Below, piece by piece: positions 35,681-46,712 of a stretch of DNA of 64,000 nucleotides. This DNA is from Climacium dendroides (taxonomy: Eukaryota; Streptophyta; Bryopsida; Hypnales; Climaciaceae), in contig OX467088.1 in the NCBI GenBank assembly GCA_950106755.1, positions 14,430,001 to 14,494,000 on the forward strand, in the 5' to 3' direction. The notes below the pieces were generated by a model that worked only from the letters and a program-made list of their open reading frames with translations, did no database searches and had not been told where the DNA came from. Position numbers and translations under genes: made by a program. Within the stretch, counting starts at the first letter, position 1; the number at the start of each line of letters is the position of its first letter.

Positions 35681-38600
35681 ATGGCGGAAAAGGGGGATGA
35701 GCGGGTGAGTGTGAACGATCTCGACGTCGCAGAGAAGGTTAGTATCAGCGGCGCTGAAGCTCCGGAGGCCAAGCCCAAGGAGAAGAAGGAGAAGCCCAAG
35801 AAAGCCCCCAAGGAGAAGAAGTCCGTGGTGCACGGAGGGACCTCTGAAGGAGGTTAGCAGTTGCAGACTGCGTCTCTTTTTTGAGTAACCTCATGGTTTC
35901 GGAGAGTGTTCATTTAAAAAAAATAAAAGTGGATTGCTGAAGTGGCGTGCTCAATGAAGGGATAGAGGTTGCGTAGACTTGATTGACGTGCTCAATCAAG
36001 AGCAATTGTCTTGTCTAGATCTTGACGATTTCTTGCAACGTTACGTCTGTAACAAGTTCTCTAATATCTCTTGTGTGGGCTGGGCAGCCAAGAAGGAAGT
36101 GAAGAAGGAGTCGGGACTTGGCCTTGCTTTCAAGAAGGATGAAAACTTTGGAGAATGGTACTCAGATGTAAGTCAGCTTAATTGAAGGTTTAGAAGAGTC
36201 TTTACCTTTGCAGTGCAATGTTGCACATATTTCATACTCATCGGAACTCATGTCACGATCTCTGACGTCGTTCAGTCGTTTGGGGTGAGCCCTGTTTACA
36301 TTGCTTATTGATTCTCTGGTCAAGTTGTTATTCTCGGAACTGGAATTGTTTTTATATAGAATCGTATCAACTGCATCGGTCGGTGTTTCGGACCTGCAGA
36401 TTGTTGTGCGAGGCGAAATGATTGAGTACTACGACGTCTCGGGCTGTTACATTCTGCGGCCATGGTCTTACTCGATCTGGGAATCCATCAAAGACTTTTT
36501 TGACAAGGAAATCAAGAAGATGGGCATTGAGAACACGTACTTCCCTCTGTTTGTTTCTGAGAAGGCTTTGACCAAGGAGAAAGACCACGTAGAAGGCTTT
36601 GCCCCAGAGGTACTTGGTTCTCTGGCATAGATTTCGTGTTTGTTCCTGTGAAGTTCAGCGTCACGAAACCCTAAACCTGAAGTTTACTCATGTGCTTCTG
36701 CATCAATTTTCTGCTTGTTCACCTGATATGTGACTTTTGGCAATGGCCAGGTTGCCTGGGTGACGAGATCTGGAGATTCTGAACTTGAAGAGCCTATTGC
36801 CATTCGGCCCACCAGTGAAACTGTAATGTACCCTATTTTCGCGAAATGGATTCGTGGTCATCGTGATCTTCCGCTTAGAATCAATCAGTGGTGCAATGTG
36901 GTGCGATGGGAGTTTAAGCACCCAACCCCTTTCATCAGGTGGGGCTTTGAGAATTACCTGGAAGCTTATCTAAACTTTTCCTTATTTTCTTAGATTTGAA
37001 CAAGTTTTGAATCACTATAATTTTAGAATGAGTAGAATTCAAGTTCCCACTTCTTGTGAACCTGCTACGTGCGGTCCAACTTGATTCCGGATAGATGCAA
37101 TTTCACTGGAAGTGGTTTCTGAGAATGATTTTGTTCATGTTGTTGAGGCCTTGATTATTATAACCTTGTAGTCATGCCTTTAACCAGCTTCGATACTACA
37201 AATCTGATGTAAGAATTTCGCTCTTTTTACGCAGGAGCCGTGAGTTTTTGTGGCAAGAAGGTCATACTGCATTCGCTACCAAAGGAGAAGCAGACATAGA
37301 GGTTCGTCACATCTATTTCACAGCGTACTGACTCGTAATTGAAATTCGGGTTTCACATATTTTCGATGAGGTTAGAAATGTTATGTTCAGTTCTGAAAGG
37401 TTTCTAAAGCATCTTCAAATTGTAACCAGCTAACGGTTTGGATTCAATGATATGTCGGCAGGTGCATCAAATTTTGGAGCTGTATCGCAGGGTGTATGAG
37501 GAGCTTCTTGCAGTTCCAGTGATCAAGGGCGTGAAAAGCGAGGTTGAGAAGTTCGCTGGTGGTCTGTATACCACCACTGTTGAGGTACATCTCTGTTTAT
37601 CTTGATAATATTCCTTTTTTAATTGGTAATCCCACCCTTATCCTAATTTCTGAAGGACCAAGCAACTCTTGTTTATTTTTTCACGTGTTCACCTAGCATT
37701 GGGTGATTCATTGTAAATCGAATAACAAGATGAAAGGTTGGAAAAACGATAATACTTTTGTCAAAGTATTATAAACTGTGTTGAGCTTCAGTACGTTCCA
37801 CAAATTCTGTGTGTAAAGTGGAAATGTGAAGTACTTTGAAATAGGTTTCTTTAGGGGTGAATATCATCTATGACAATGCATCAAATTCGTGTACCTATTC
37901 ATACTAAGGTTGGAACCTGAGGTCCAGGTCGCTGGTTCAACTTTATTTTTGATTCCATTAATCACCATGCTGTGCCAATGCACAGGCGTTCATCCCTGCC
38001 ACAGGGCGTGGAGTGCAAGGGGCCACATCACATTGTCTGGGCCAGAATTTCGCCAAGATGTTCGAAATCTATTTTGAGGATGAGAAGAGGGAGCGTAAGA
38101 TGGTGTGGCAGAACTCTTGGGGTCTTACCACCAGATCTGTAAGCCTTTTCTGGTTACAATTTGCTACTTGTTCAATAATTCAAAGTTGTAACTATATTCA
38201 CTTTTGTTATGCAGCATTCTTCCTGTAGGTTTTTTTATTTATTAGATCTTTACTGGTTGCAGATCGGAGTTATGGTGATGGTGCATGGAGACAACAAAGG
38301 ACTGGTTCTCCCCCCAAGAGTAGCACCTATCCAGGTGGTGGTCATTCCTATACCGTTCAAGAATATGGACCCCTCCGATGAATGCTTGAAAGTCACCCGA
38401 CAGTTGCAGGAAGCAGGATTCAGAGTGAAGGAAGATTTGAGAGATAACTATTCCCCTGGGTGGAAGTGGTCACATTGGGAGCTCAAAGGCGTACCCTTGA
38501 GGATTGAAATTGGTCCCAGGGATATTGAGAAGAAGCAGGTACGCTCAGTACGCTCATCATATCTTCGTTTATTAATCGGAGCTGCATGTACTGCTGTTAT

Positions 38601-39956
38601 GAATTCATGTAACCACGCTACGAATAACAGTGTTTTGTGATTTTAGAACGTGATAGGATGTATTTTAAACACAGGCCCTCATATTATTGTTCTTAATGTA
38701 AATGCTGAGGTTTATCCCTGTATTTTCTTTTTTTTCTTGATTATTTTAGTTTTCTTGTGTTACAAAGCCTGCTTTTTTTTTCTGGTGTTTATAAGCTTCT
38801 GTGGTAAAAGTAGTGTTGGATAAACTTGGTTTCCACGCTTTGGTATTTTTTAGGTTCGAGTGGTTCGCCGAGACCTGGAAGACAAAGCTGAGGGGCGATC
38901 TCAGGATATCCCCATGGCTGGCCTTGTGGAGAAGATTGGGGAGATTTTGGACACGATGCAAAAGGGACTCTTGGAAAGAGCTCGAGAAGAGAGGACCTCC
39001 TGCATTGCAGTAGCTGATAACTGGGAAGATTTTGTGACTGCTTTGAACAACAAGAAGATGGTCCTTGCACCGTGGTGTGACGAAGTGGTGAGTGTGAATT
39101 TGAATCTCTAAAGGATCAAGAGCCAAATTAGGCTTGATGTCTTTTTCAGCTTTTTTTAGTAGGTCATATGTGGGCTTTCTTTCCTTTTCTATAAAAGTTT
39201 TGACCAACACATGCATCGTTCGTCAATAATTTTGCTGATATTAAAATTAGCTCCATCTGAATTCTATTTTTCACAGTTTGGTTCATCGAATCACACCCCA
39301 ATTATGAATCCTTGGTGCTCTAAGGGTTAATCTCGAATTGCTGAAATGGCCTAGAGTGGCTTCCCTATCTTTAGGAGTTGAAATTTATCATTGATGAAGC
39401 ATAACCCCTAGAGGAAGGTTCCAAATTGTTTTAGTAGAACGAAGTAATCATGTCCTACATTTTATAACAATAGAATTATATTTTGTAAGTTCCTAGTCTA
39501 CTATTAGCTTGCAAAGTGGATGTTTCGGTTCGTTTGGGCCTTTTAGGGGTGAGCTTCTTGATTATCGTGATGGTAGAACTGGTTCTGTGCCTGGGTTCTC
39601 TGGTGGAAGTTCTTTGAATGTTCAGTAATCAAGTTAAGGATTTGAATATGCAGGAAGTGGAGGAAAGCGTGAAGGCAAGAACAAAGGGAGATGCTGGTGC
39701 TGCCAAGACTCTCTGCATGCCATTTGAACCGGACACCCTTCGAAGAGTGTCGAATACACTCGCCGAAGGTGCCTATTTGTTATGTATTGTACTTTGGGTG
39801 TTTCAATTTTCTGTCTATTCTTTGCGTCGTTTGCGTCATATGCATTTCGTGGAAACCTGTTCTGACTGACGCTGTTGTGCTCTAATCTCAGGAACCAAGT
39901 GTTTTGCATCTGGCAAACCTGCGAAGAAATGGGCGCTGTGGGGACGGAGTTATTGA
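35681..39956 (+). CDS. Prolyl-tRNA synthetase, cytosolic eukaryotic/archaeal type
   Basis: Class II aminoacyl-tRNA synthetase that charges tRNA-Pro. Exons: 35681-35852, 36088-36167, 36400-36609, 36751-36938, 37235-37301, 37462-37584, 37986-38138, 38263-38538, 38854-39087, 39654-39768, 39892-39956, giving 560 residues (Arabidopsis cytosolic enzyme about 530). The N-terminal ~75 residues are Lys/Glu-rich ([17 protein letters not shown]) with no transit peptide. Catalytic core: [13 protein letters not shown], then motif 2 [20 protein letters not shown] and [27 protein letters not shown], and motif 3 [12 protein letters not shown]. The C-terminal domain keeps [29 protein letters not shown] and the conserved WGRSY ending, with the cysteines of the zinc-binding fold. 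I chose ATG 35681 because the upstream in-frame TTG-containing stretch lacks family similarity. Confidence 0.96.
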
Positions 39957-40769
39957 CTAGAAGTATCTCCCTGTTTTTAAACGGTGACAACTTTCAGTGA
40001 CAGCGAGTTTGTCCTGTTACGCATAAATGTATTTTCAGCGTCATTTGATCTTGAAGTGCAGTTTGCACCGCATCTGATTATCATCCCTCAGCTGCACGTG
40101 GGCATGTGCATGATTTATATGTGATGCTACTTCTCCCAAGATGCCCGGAAACGAACCATTGTAAATCTCGTTGTGCTTACAAGCTGTCTACATTTCGACT
40201 TTGAAATACGATGAGGAAGATTGGAACTTGGTCGAATTACTTCAATTTTATGTGCTTATGCTGAAGTTCGCCTTGTTGGACCTCCCATTATACGAATTCA
40301 CCACATTCATTTGGGAGTGGCAAGAATCTACGCATGTTTTACAGCATACAGACCCCTTTGGATGGTTTGAACAGCAAGTGAGAGAACATTTTGCCCGGCG
40401 ACATGTTCCACGAGACCATGATTCACAGGGCAGAAGGTATTAATCATACGTCGGTATTTATATACATCAGAAAATATCAGAATTTATCACAAGTACACAA
40501 CCAGATCCAGCTGCAACGCTCATATTATACGTTAAATCTTACAGAAATTTGAAGTGTTGGTCACTGTCGCATTACATCCGTAAGTATCACACATAAATGT
40601 TTGACGACATGCCCCAAATGCGACATTCTTTCCCAAAAGTACTGTCTGCAGATGAGAATGAGAAGATGTGAAACGGTTCTGAAGTGTGAAAAATTCCATA
40701 CACTAGAATTCTAAATAGAAAACGTTAATAGTTCTCAATATGGTGCAGATGCACTGCGCATGCCTCCCT
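39957..40769. other. Shared 3' region between two convergent genes
   Basis: 3' flanks of ProRS (+) and of the small minus-strand gene. An ORF on the plus strand (40171-40443) has no ATG start near its beginning and no recognisable motif, so I do not call it a gene. Confidence 0.45.
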
Positions 40770-41350
40770 TCAATCCTTCAATCCAAGCCCAGGGTGAAGG
40801 TGACGAGAGGGTTCCACACCTTCCTTGTTCTCGTACTCCGCAGCATCTATTAAAGACTCTTCATAATCTGTTGCATCAACAGTAGTCGGCATAGCGCTGC
40901 TGACCCCATCACCGGCACCTAGACCCCCTGCCCGGATCAGATCTTCACTGGAGATTGGGGCTTCCATATTCACATCCACTCCTTCGCCACCAACGGAGTA
41001 GTCCAGAGGTATGGCAGCTTTGCCACTGCAAAAATTGTAACCACACTTCCATCAATGCTCTTAATCAGTAAATTTTTCACTCATAAACTTTAACTCTCAA
41101 GAAATAAGATTTCAATGGGAGTTTGATACAATATGTTGCCCCAGACAAACACATCAATCTCAAACTGTTGCGCACAAGAACAAACAATAAAGTCTAACAC
41201 CGTAACCCTAAACCTTAAGCTGGAACTGGAACTGGAACTGGTACAGTTACGGAACTCCATGGTGTTTTACCGTGAGGCTGGGGTCTCGGCCTCTTTACGC
41301 ACATCTGCTGGTTTGTTTATCAGCTGTGTACCATTTTTCGCGTCAGCCAT
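40770..41350 (-). CDS. Small conserved-looking plant protein, 111 residues, two exons
   Basis: I found this by joining two minus-strand exons. Exon 1 (41350-41271) begins ATGGCTGACGCG and encodes MADAKNGTQLINKPADV and then RKEAETPAS, ending at donor CACG/GTAAAA. Intron 41270-41026 ends TTTTTGCAG. Exon 2 (41025-40770) encodes GKAAIPLDYSVGGEG, EDLIRAGGLGAGDGVSSAMP, DATDYEESLIDAAEYE and ends HPGLGLKD-stop. Total is 336 bases in frame. The acidic, glycine-bearing middle and the PGLG ending remind me of a short uncharacterised land-plant protein family, but I cannot name it or give a function. No signal peptide or membrane segment is seen. A telo-box lies about 0.5 kb upstream. It converges on ProRS. 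Confidence 0.72.
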
Positions 41351-41866
41351 TCTACGGAATCGTCAAGAACCTGAAGCAGGTGAAGCGATAAGGAAATCCG
41401 AGGGTTTCTTTGTTTGAGCTTCGTTCTCACGCACTAGTGAAGCGGCTTGTCATACGCTACAACATTACAACCAATCAAAATCAAAAGAAAGTAAGAAATT
41501 CGAATGCAGACTAATTAAGCGTGACGGCGGAAACATCAAACAAGACGACGACACTCTACAAGCGCTATATGATCATGGGCAAATCTGCCCCTTCCTACTG
41601 TGGAGTCTCGACAATCGCAACACACAAGAAAGATGAAGGGAAATGGAAGAAATAACACAAACCACAAAGAAACTGAAATGATAGAAATTCATGGTTCTAC
41701 AAGTGAAGAGCAATCTGAGCATAAAAGAGAAGAATGGGTAAGCTTACAATCTCTTGGCTCAAAGAAATGGAACAGAGCTGGAAGTTGCAGAGCAGAGAAA
41801 GAAAACAGCAATTTGAAAACTGCGAAAAAACTTGAAGGACGGCGAATTTCAACTGCAAGGCACATT

Positions 41867-41875
41867 TAGGGTTTC
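41867..41875 (-). promoter_or_regulatory. Telo-box (AAACCCTAA) upstream of the small minus-strand gene
   Basis: The plus strand reads TTAGGGTTT. It lies about 520 bp upstream of the ATG at 41350 on the minus strand. A second AACCCTAAACC lies in the intron of the same gene (about 41202-41212). Single short motifs can occur by chance. Confidence 0.35.
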
Positions 41876-42361
41876 CAAATGGCATCGCAGGAGCAATTCC
41901 ATGTGTCGTTCACTGACCTGCTTCCTACATTGTACTTCTTTTGGTTTTCTTCACATTATCACAAATTTTTGCCTGAGTCTTTCGAGATTTTGGAGTTGGC
42001 TAACTTTACAAATTAAAGGAAAAAAATGGGAAACTGTGAAAAATATATCCAAAACATATAAGGTTGCCTGTCAAATGTTGGATGAAGTAAACTGATTTTA
42101 GAGAATATTATGGATGAAAGTATATAAATAATGGATGATTTTATAGACTTGCATGCATTCGAGGATGTGTCTTGAGCTATCAATGAGAAAATCAAATATG
42201 ATCAGTGTTTTTATTGAGATGCTACATTAAAATAGTCCTCATGTTGGGATACTTCTAGAAATGATACACCAAATACACCAATCATATATACATATGTTCC
42301 TATGAAATTCCATAATTTTCATAATTTTGGGAGAATTCAATAATTATATTTATAATTATCC

Positions 42362-42413
42362 GTATGTATATATGTATATATGTATATATGTGTATATATG
42401 TGTATATATATAT
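42362..42413. repeat. Compound TATATG/TATA microsatellite
   Basis: Repeats of GTATATAT, shifting to TGTGTATATAT, over about 52 bp. Confidence 0.9.
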
Positions 42414-43660
42414 TGTATCCATATTGTGACAAAGATTAAGATATATAGGTTGGTAATTATCAACCACATGCTACATGGGCAAGGAACTTTATAGAAATTA
42501 GAAGTGTTTGGAAGATGTTCTTTACAACTACTATTCTAAAATGTGTCTTCATCAATATTTATATTCTAACAAATCCATTCCTTAGATCCTTTGATTAACT
42601 TTTTCAAGTACATTGTCTCAAAATTATAGAATGATTATCTCCACCAATTGCAAGTTCAATGTGCCTAAACTTCAAAATGTAGGCTTTATTGGCCCTTCCA
42701 TAAAGCGAAGTTTAGTATTTCAACATTTTTAGAAAAAAACACGCATATATATTCTATAACCTGTAAATTTTAGTCAATATGTTGAGAAATGGGTTGAAAA
42801 CATATGTAAAAATATTGACCAAAAATACTTTCATATTCTTCTTTAAAAAATTATAAAACAAAAGGTATGTATTACTAAATGAAAAAAAAAACTAATATGC
42901 TAATAACTTTTGTAAGAAATTAAAAATTCTTAATCCCAATGGTGAAAATATTCTAGTAAACAACTAGTATTGTTTATTTTCATTTTTATTTGAAAATCTT
43001 CAAAATTGCAAGCAAATGAAAACTTTACATGTATTTTCTACATCCATTGCCCACAAAATAAACTCTTCATAATTTATACTTCATTATATAATTGAAATTG
43101 AATGGTTCAAATATTTTTGAGTAGGTATAAATCTATATAGTTCCAAGGGATTAATTAATATATTTTTAGAATGTATTTCTTTCTACTCAATTTGACATTG
43201 AAACCAAATAAAACCATCTAATTTTTGCAATATTTATCAGATTGACATGAAACAAAGCTTGACACATAGATTATAATGAGTAGCATCCATTTGAAAACAA
43301 TTCATGCACAAATTCTAAATCATGAAGTAAATAGAGCTGCCCAAGTTTCTAAAAAATCCCAAGTGGTCTGTTTGGTCCTCTACGAGTTAATTTACTAAAA
43401 GCAAGACAAAATTCAACTCATTGTAGAGTACTTCAAATGGTAAAAGTTTACAATAGGATTAAGGGAGAAAAAACTGAAAGGAATATTGTAAATCCAATGC
43501 ACTAATCTAAAAATCCTAATCTGGGAGTGAATGTGATAAGTATAGGATTTTTTTCTTGAACTTTACTAGTTTTCAAACAATCAACTTGTATTGGTCCAAA
43601 TAGCAAGGGCAATATTGAACTTCTCAAATAGTGACAAAATATCTAATTCAATGTTTAACC

Positions 43661-44042
43661 CCTAAATGCCTAAGCCATCAAATTCCAGTGTTGGAAAAAC
43701 ATTGAAGTTAAATGAAACTTTATCAAGTTATTATTTTTAATAAGGTTTATATATGAATTGTTTGAGAAGTCTAGTTTTAGCATCAAAAGTCAAGTTTTGA
43801 AAATAAATAATTATGATTTTTCTATACAAGATTTTGTTCAAGGGTGTCTATTGCAAATCTTGATTTTCTAATCTTGAGGAGCTCTTGGAAATGAACCTCA
43901 AAAACACCAAATCTTGGAGAAAAATATACTAACATTGGAAAATCATTTCAAAAAAATTGTAGAGTAGATTTTGAGAAGTTGTAAATTGATTGGGGTTGTG
44001 TATGTGATGTCCTTTAACCTCATAAATTTTTTAGAGACCTCA
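43661..44042 (+). repeat. Dispersed repeat, copy B
   Basis: Same order and sequence blocks as copy A at 19229-19716, on the same strand: CCTAAATGCC, ATCAAGTTATTATTTTTA, TTTTAGCATCAAAAGTC, AAGGGTGTCTATTGCAA, CAAATCTTGGAGAAAAA and GTAGAGTAGATTTTGAGAAG. It lacks the (TA)n expansion. No coding content. Confidence 0.7.
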
Positions 44043-46692
44043 ATTTTAGATTTGACCTGTGAAAAGAAGATATATTAAAAGACTTCAAATGACTTTTGTA
44101 GTTTTAACACCCTCATGATTAGACATTATAATCTTTCAATTCATAAATACTACTCTTGTGGGTTTTTTCCATGTGTTCTCTAACATGTCTAGTTTAAATT
44201 TATGAGGTTACAATTTTTTTTTAAATTTATAAAACTTATCAAAATTTTGAATTTTTATTCAATTCAGAATAAATTCCAAAAAAGCTTAAAAGAGGCCTTA
44301 AGGGAATTTGGAATTAAAGCAACTCCTCGTTATGGTAAAGAGCATGCCTCTCTTCATTCAATGAAAGACCATCGTTTGTCTTAATATAACCTCTAATAAG
44401 GTTATATGTATTGTCCTTAGTAATTCAATCATAGAACATTCAAATTCAATTGAATGAATTCAAAGAAACGTGACATTATCAAAGTAATATAACTTTGCTA
44501 AGCCTTTGTCTCAATTTTCAAACTTTTATTAAGTATCTCTAGTATTGATCTAATTTAGTATCTAGTCTATTTTGGGCAATTGAAAGATTTGCCAATGGAA
44601 ATTACAATTGAGATGGCCTACACTTGCTTTTGACAAGTTGTAGGGCAAAGTGGGGTTGGTCCTTCTAAGTGCCTATATACTCACCTTTGGTAATTCATAA
44701 GCACAACTAGGTTTTTGTAATTCAAGTTTGGCTCCTAATGGATGCTTAACATTTGTCTATTGTACCTTCCTAGTAGTGAATCTCTCTAAGTTCCTAAAGT
44801 TTAAAAAAATCACTAAAACTTATTTAATTGCAAAGGTTAGTTCTAAACAACACAAAGTCTTTAAGCTGTTGTGGTATTCTAATAGAAGTATTTGTAGTCT
44901 AAATTTAACCTACCTAAGTTGTATTTCAGATTATGACATTTCGGAAAACATAAAACTTGCAAGATTTGGAGATTCCTACAAGAAGTTATGATTAGATGAA
45001 GTTCAAGCCTTTAAGAGACTATCTAAACTTCATCCACCTTTTTCAACACCTTCCCTATTTCAATTGGTTGCAAGTTTTGAACCCTAATTTTAAATTACTA
45101 ACTTCTACTCATATTCCAAGTTTGAACCTAGATGAACAATTTCTAAGGGACTTCATCCATTCTTTGATGTGAACTTCATCCTTCTATAACTCTTGGAGTT
45201 TTAAATGTCTTTTAGAGATTGAAGTAGTTAAGAACTCCTTAAAGTTTTTTTTATTTGATCCTAATTATAAGTTTCTACTTGGTTGTCTTCAAAAGATTCT
45301 AATATACTTTCTACTTTGTTTCTAAGATTCAAGGCTTCTATCAAATTTCTATTTTTAAAAATTTGAATTCAATTTATTGTAGATTCTAGTTATATCTATC
45401 TCAATTGCTAAGAAAACTCTAGATTTGGACTTTTTTAATGAAAGTTATGAATAGATGAAGTTTGATTGCTAATCAGTACTTCAAACTTCATCGGCAGATA
45501 CTTTACCAATTTACAATTCAAAATCAACTTTAGATTCCACTTTTGACTTCTAACTATCTAACACTACGTAATATTCCATCCTTGTTCTTTTTGGATGAAA
45601 TTGTCTAGTTCTCAACTTCTCATCCACTATAACTCCTAAACTTCACCCACTAATATCATTCTTATTTTAAGTTCAATTTCTAAGTGTTATATGTTTTCAA
45701 AAACCTCTAAACCTAATCTATAAATTTCTAAATCTAAAATTTGAAAGAAAATTATACTTGACACTCTGACTTTGTGTTATAGTTCAGCTAAGCGTTTTTA
45801 AGAGGCTAACTAAAATAATTCATGGAAGATGGAGAAATTAGTAAATCATCAAAGATGTTATCTTAAATTTTGTTGTAGAGGTTTCTAAGATCCCCTTCAC
45901 TTGCCATGATTTCTTGATTTGAGAGTTTTTGTTCACCACTTGAAAGTGATGTTCCAATATAAATTTGAAGTTAAACTTCTAACTACCTTTTCCCTTTTCC
46001 TTCTCCTCTATTTCTTTCCCTTTAACATTATTTAAGCTCCATTATTATATTCCAAAGGTTGACTTAAAACATCATACAATAATTGTCCCAAGTTCTTAAA
46101 CAATGATTGACTTTTGATAATTCCTTATCTTTCCTCAAGTCAATTATTATTCTATCTAAATTCTAATGGTTTTAATCGTTTTTCAAGGATTTTCTTTAAT
46201 CTTATTGACTTCTAAACTTCTTTTCAACTCCCAAATAGACTCTAAATTCAAAACTTTGCCGTACTTTGAAAAATCACCAATAATTCTACAACGATCCTAT
46301 GTTTTATAAGTCAAAGCTTTGTTATAAAATCTAACACATTGGAAATGCACTCCTAGGGAAGCTAGAGCTTCATTGTCATCAGGAGAACAAGAGATAAAGA
46401 TAACAAGTTTTAATACAAAAAAATCAATTAGTTTGATACGATTGTGTTAGTACAAAACATGCTAGTACAAAACTTTAACAATAAAAGTTAGTGAACAATT
46501 AGCAACCAAAGTAGATATTAGAAACCCTCTAAAGCGGCTTTGCCAAGGTATGGTGAGGGGTATTTTTAAGATTAATACAATAACTTAAAAATTCAACAAA
46601 ACTGTGCCAAAATTAATACAAGATTCAAAATAGATGCAAATAAAGGCAAATTTTGAAGGAATCCCAATGTCCTTTAAAAAGAGCTTCAAAAA

Positions 46693-46712
46693 CAACAACA
46701 ACAACAACAACT
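46693..46712. repeat. (CAA)n tract
   Basis: About six to seven perfect CAA units in AT-rich intergenic sequence. Confidence 0.85.

Noticed and set aside
37889..37945. GGTTCAAC near 37935, resembling a tRNA B box
   Set aside because: No A box or cloverleaf at the right spacing, and it lies in a ProRS intron.
40171..40443. Plus-strand ORF of 90 codons downstream of ProRS
   Set aside because: It begins at TTG, lies in the likely 3' region of ProRS and shows no family motif.
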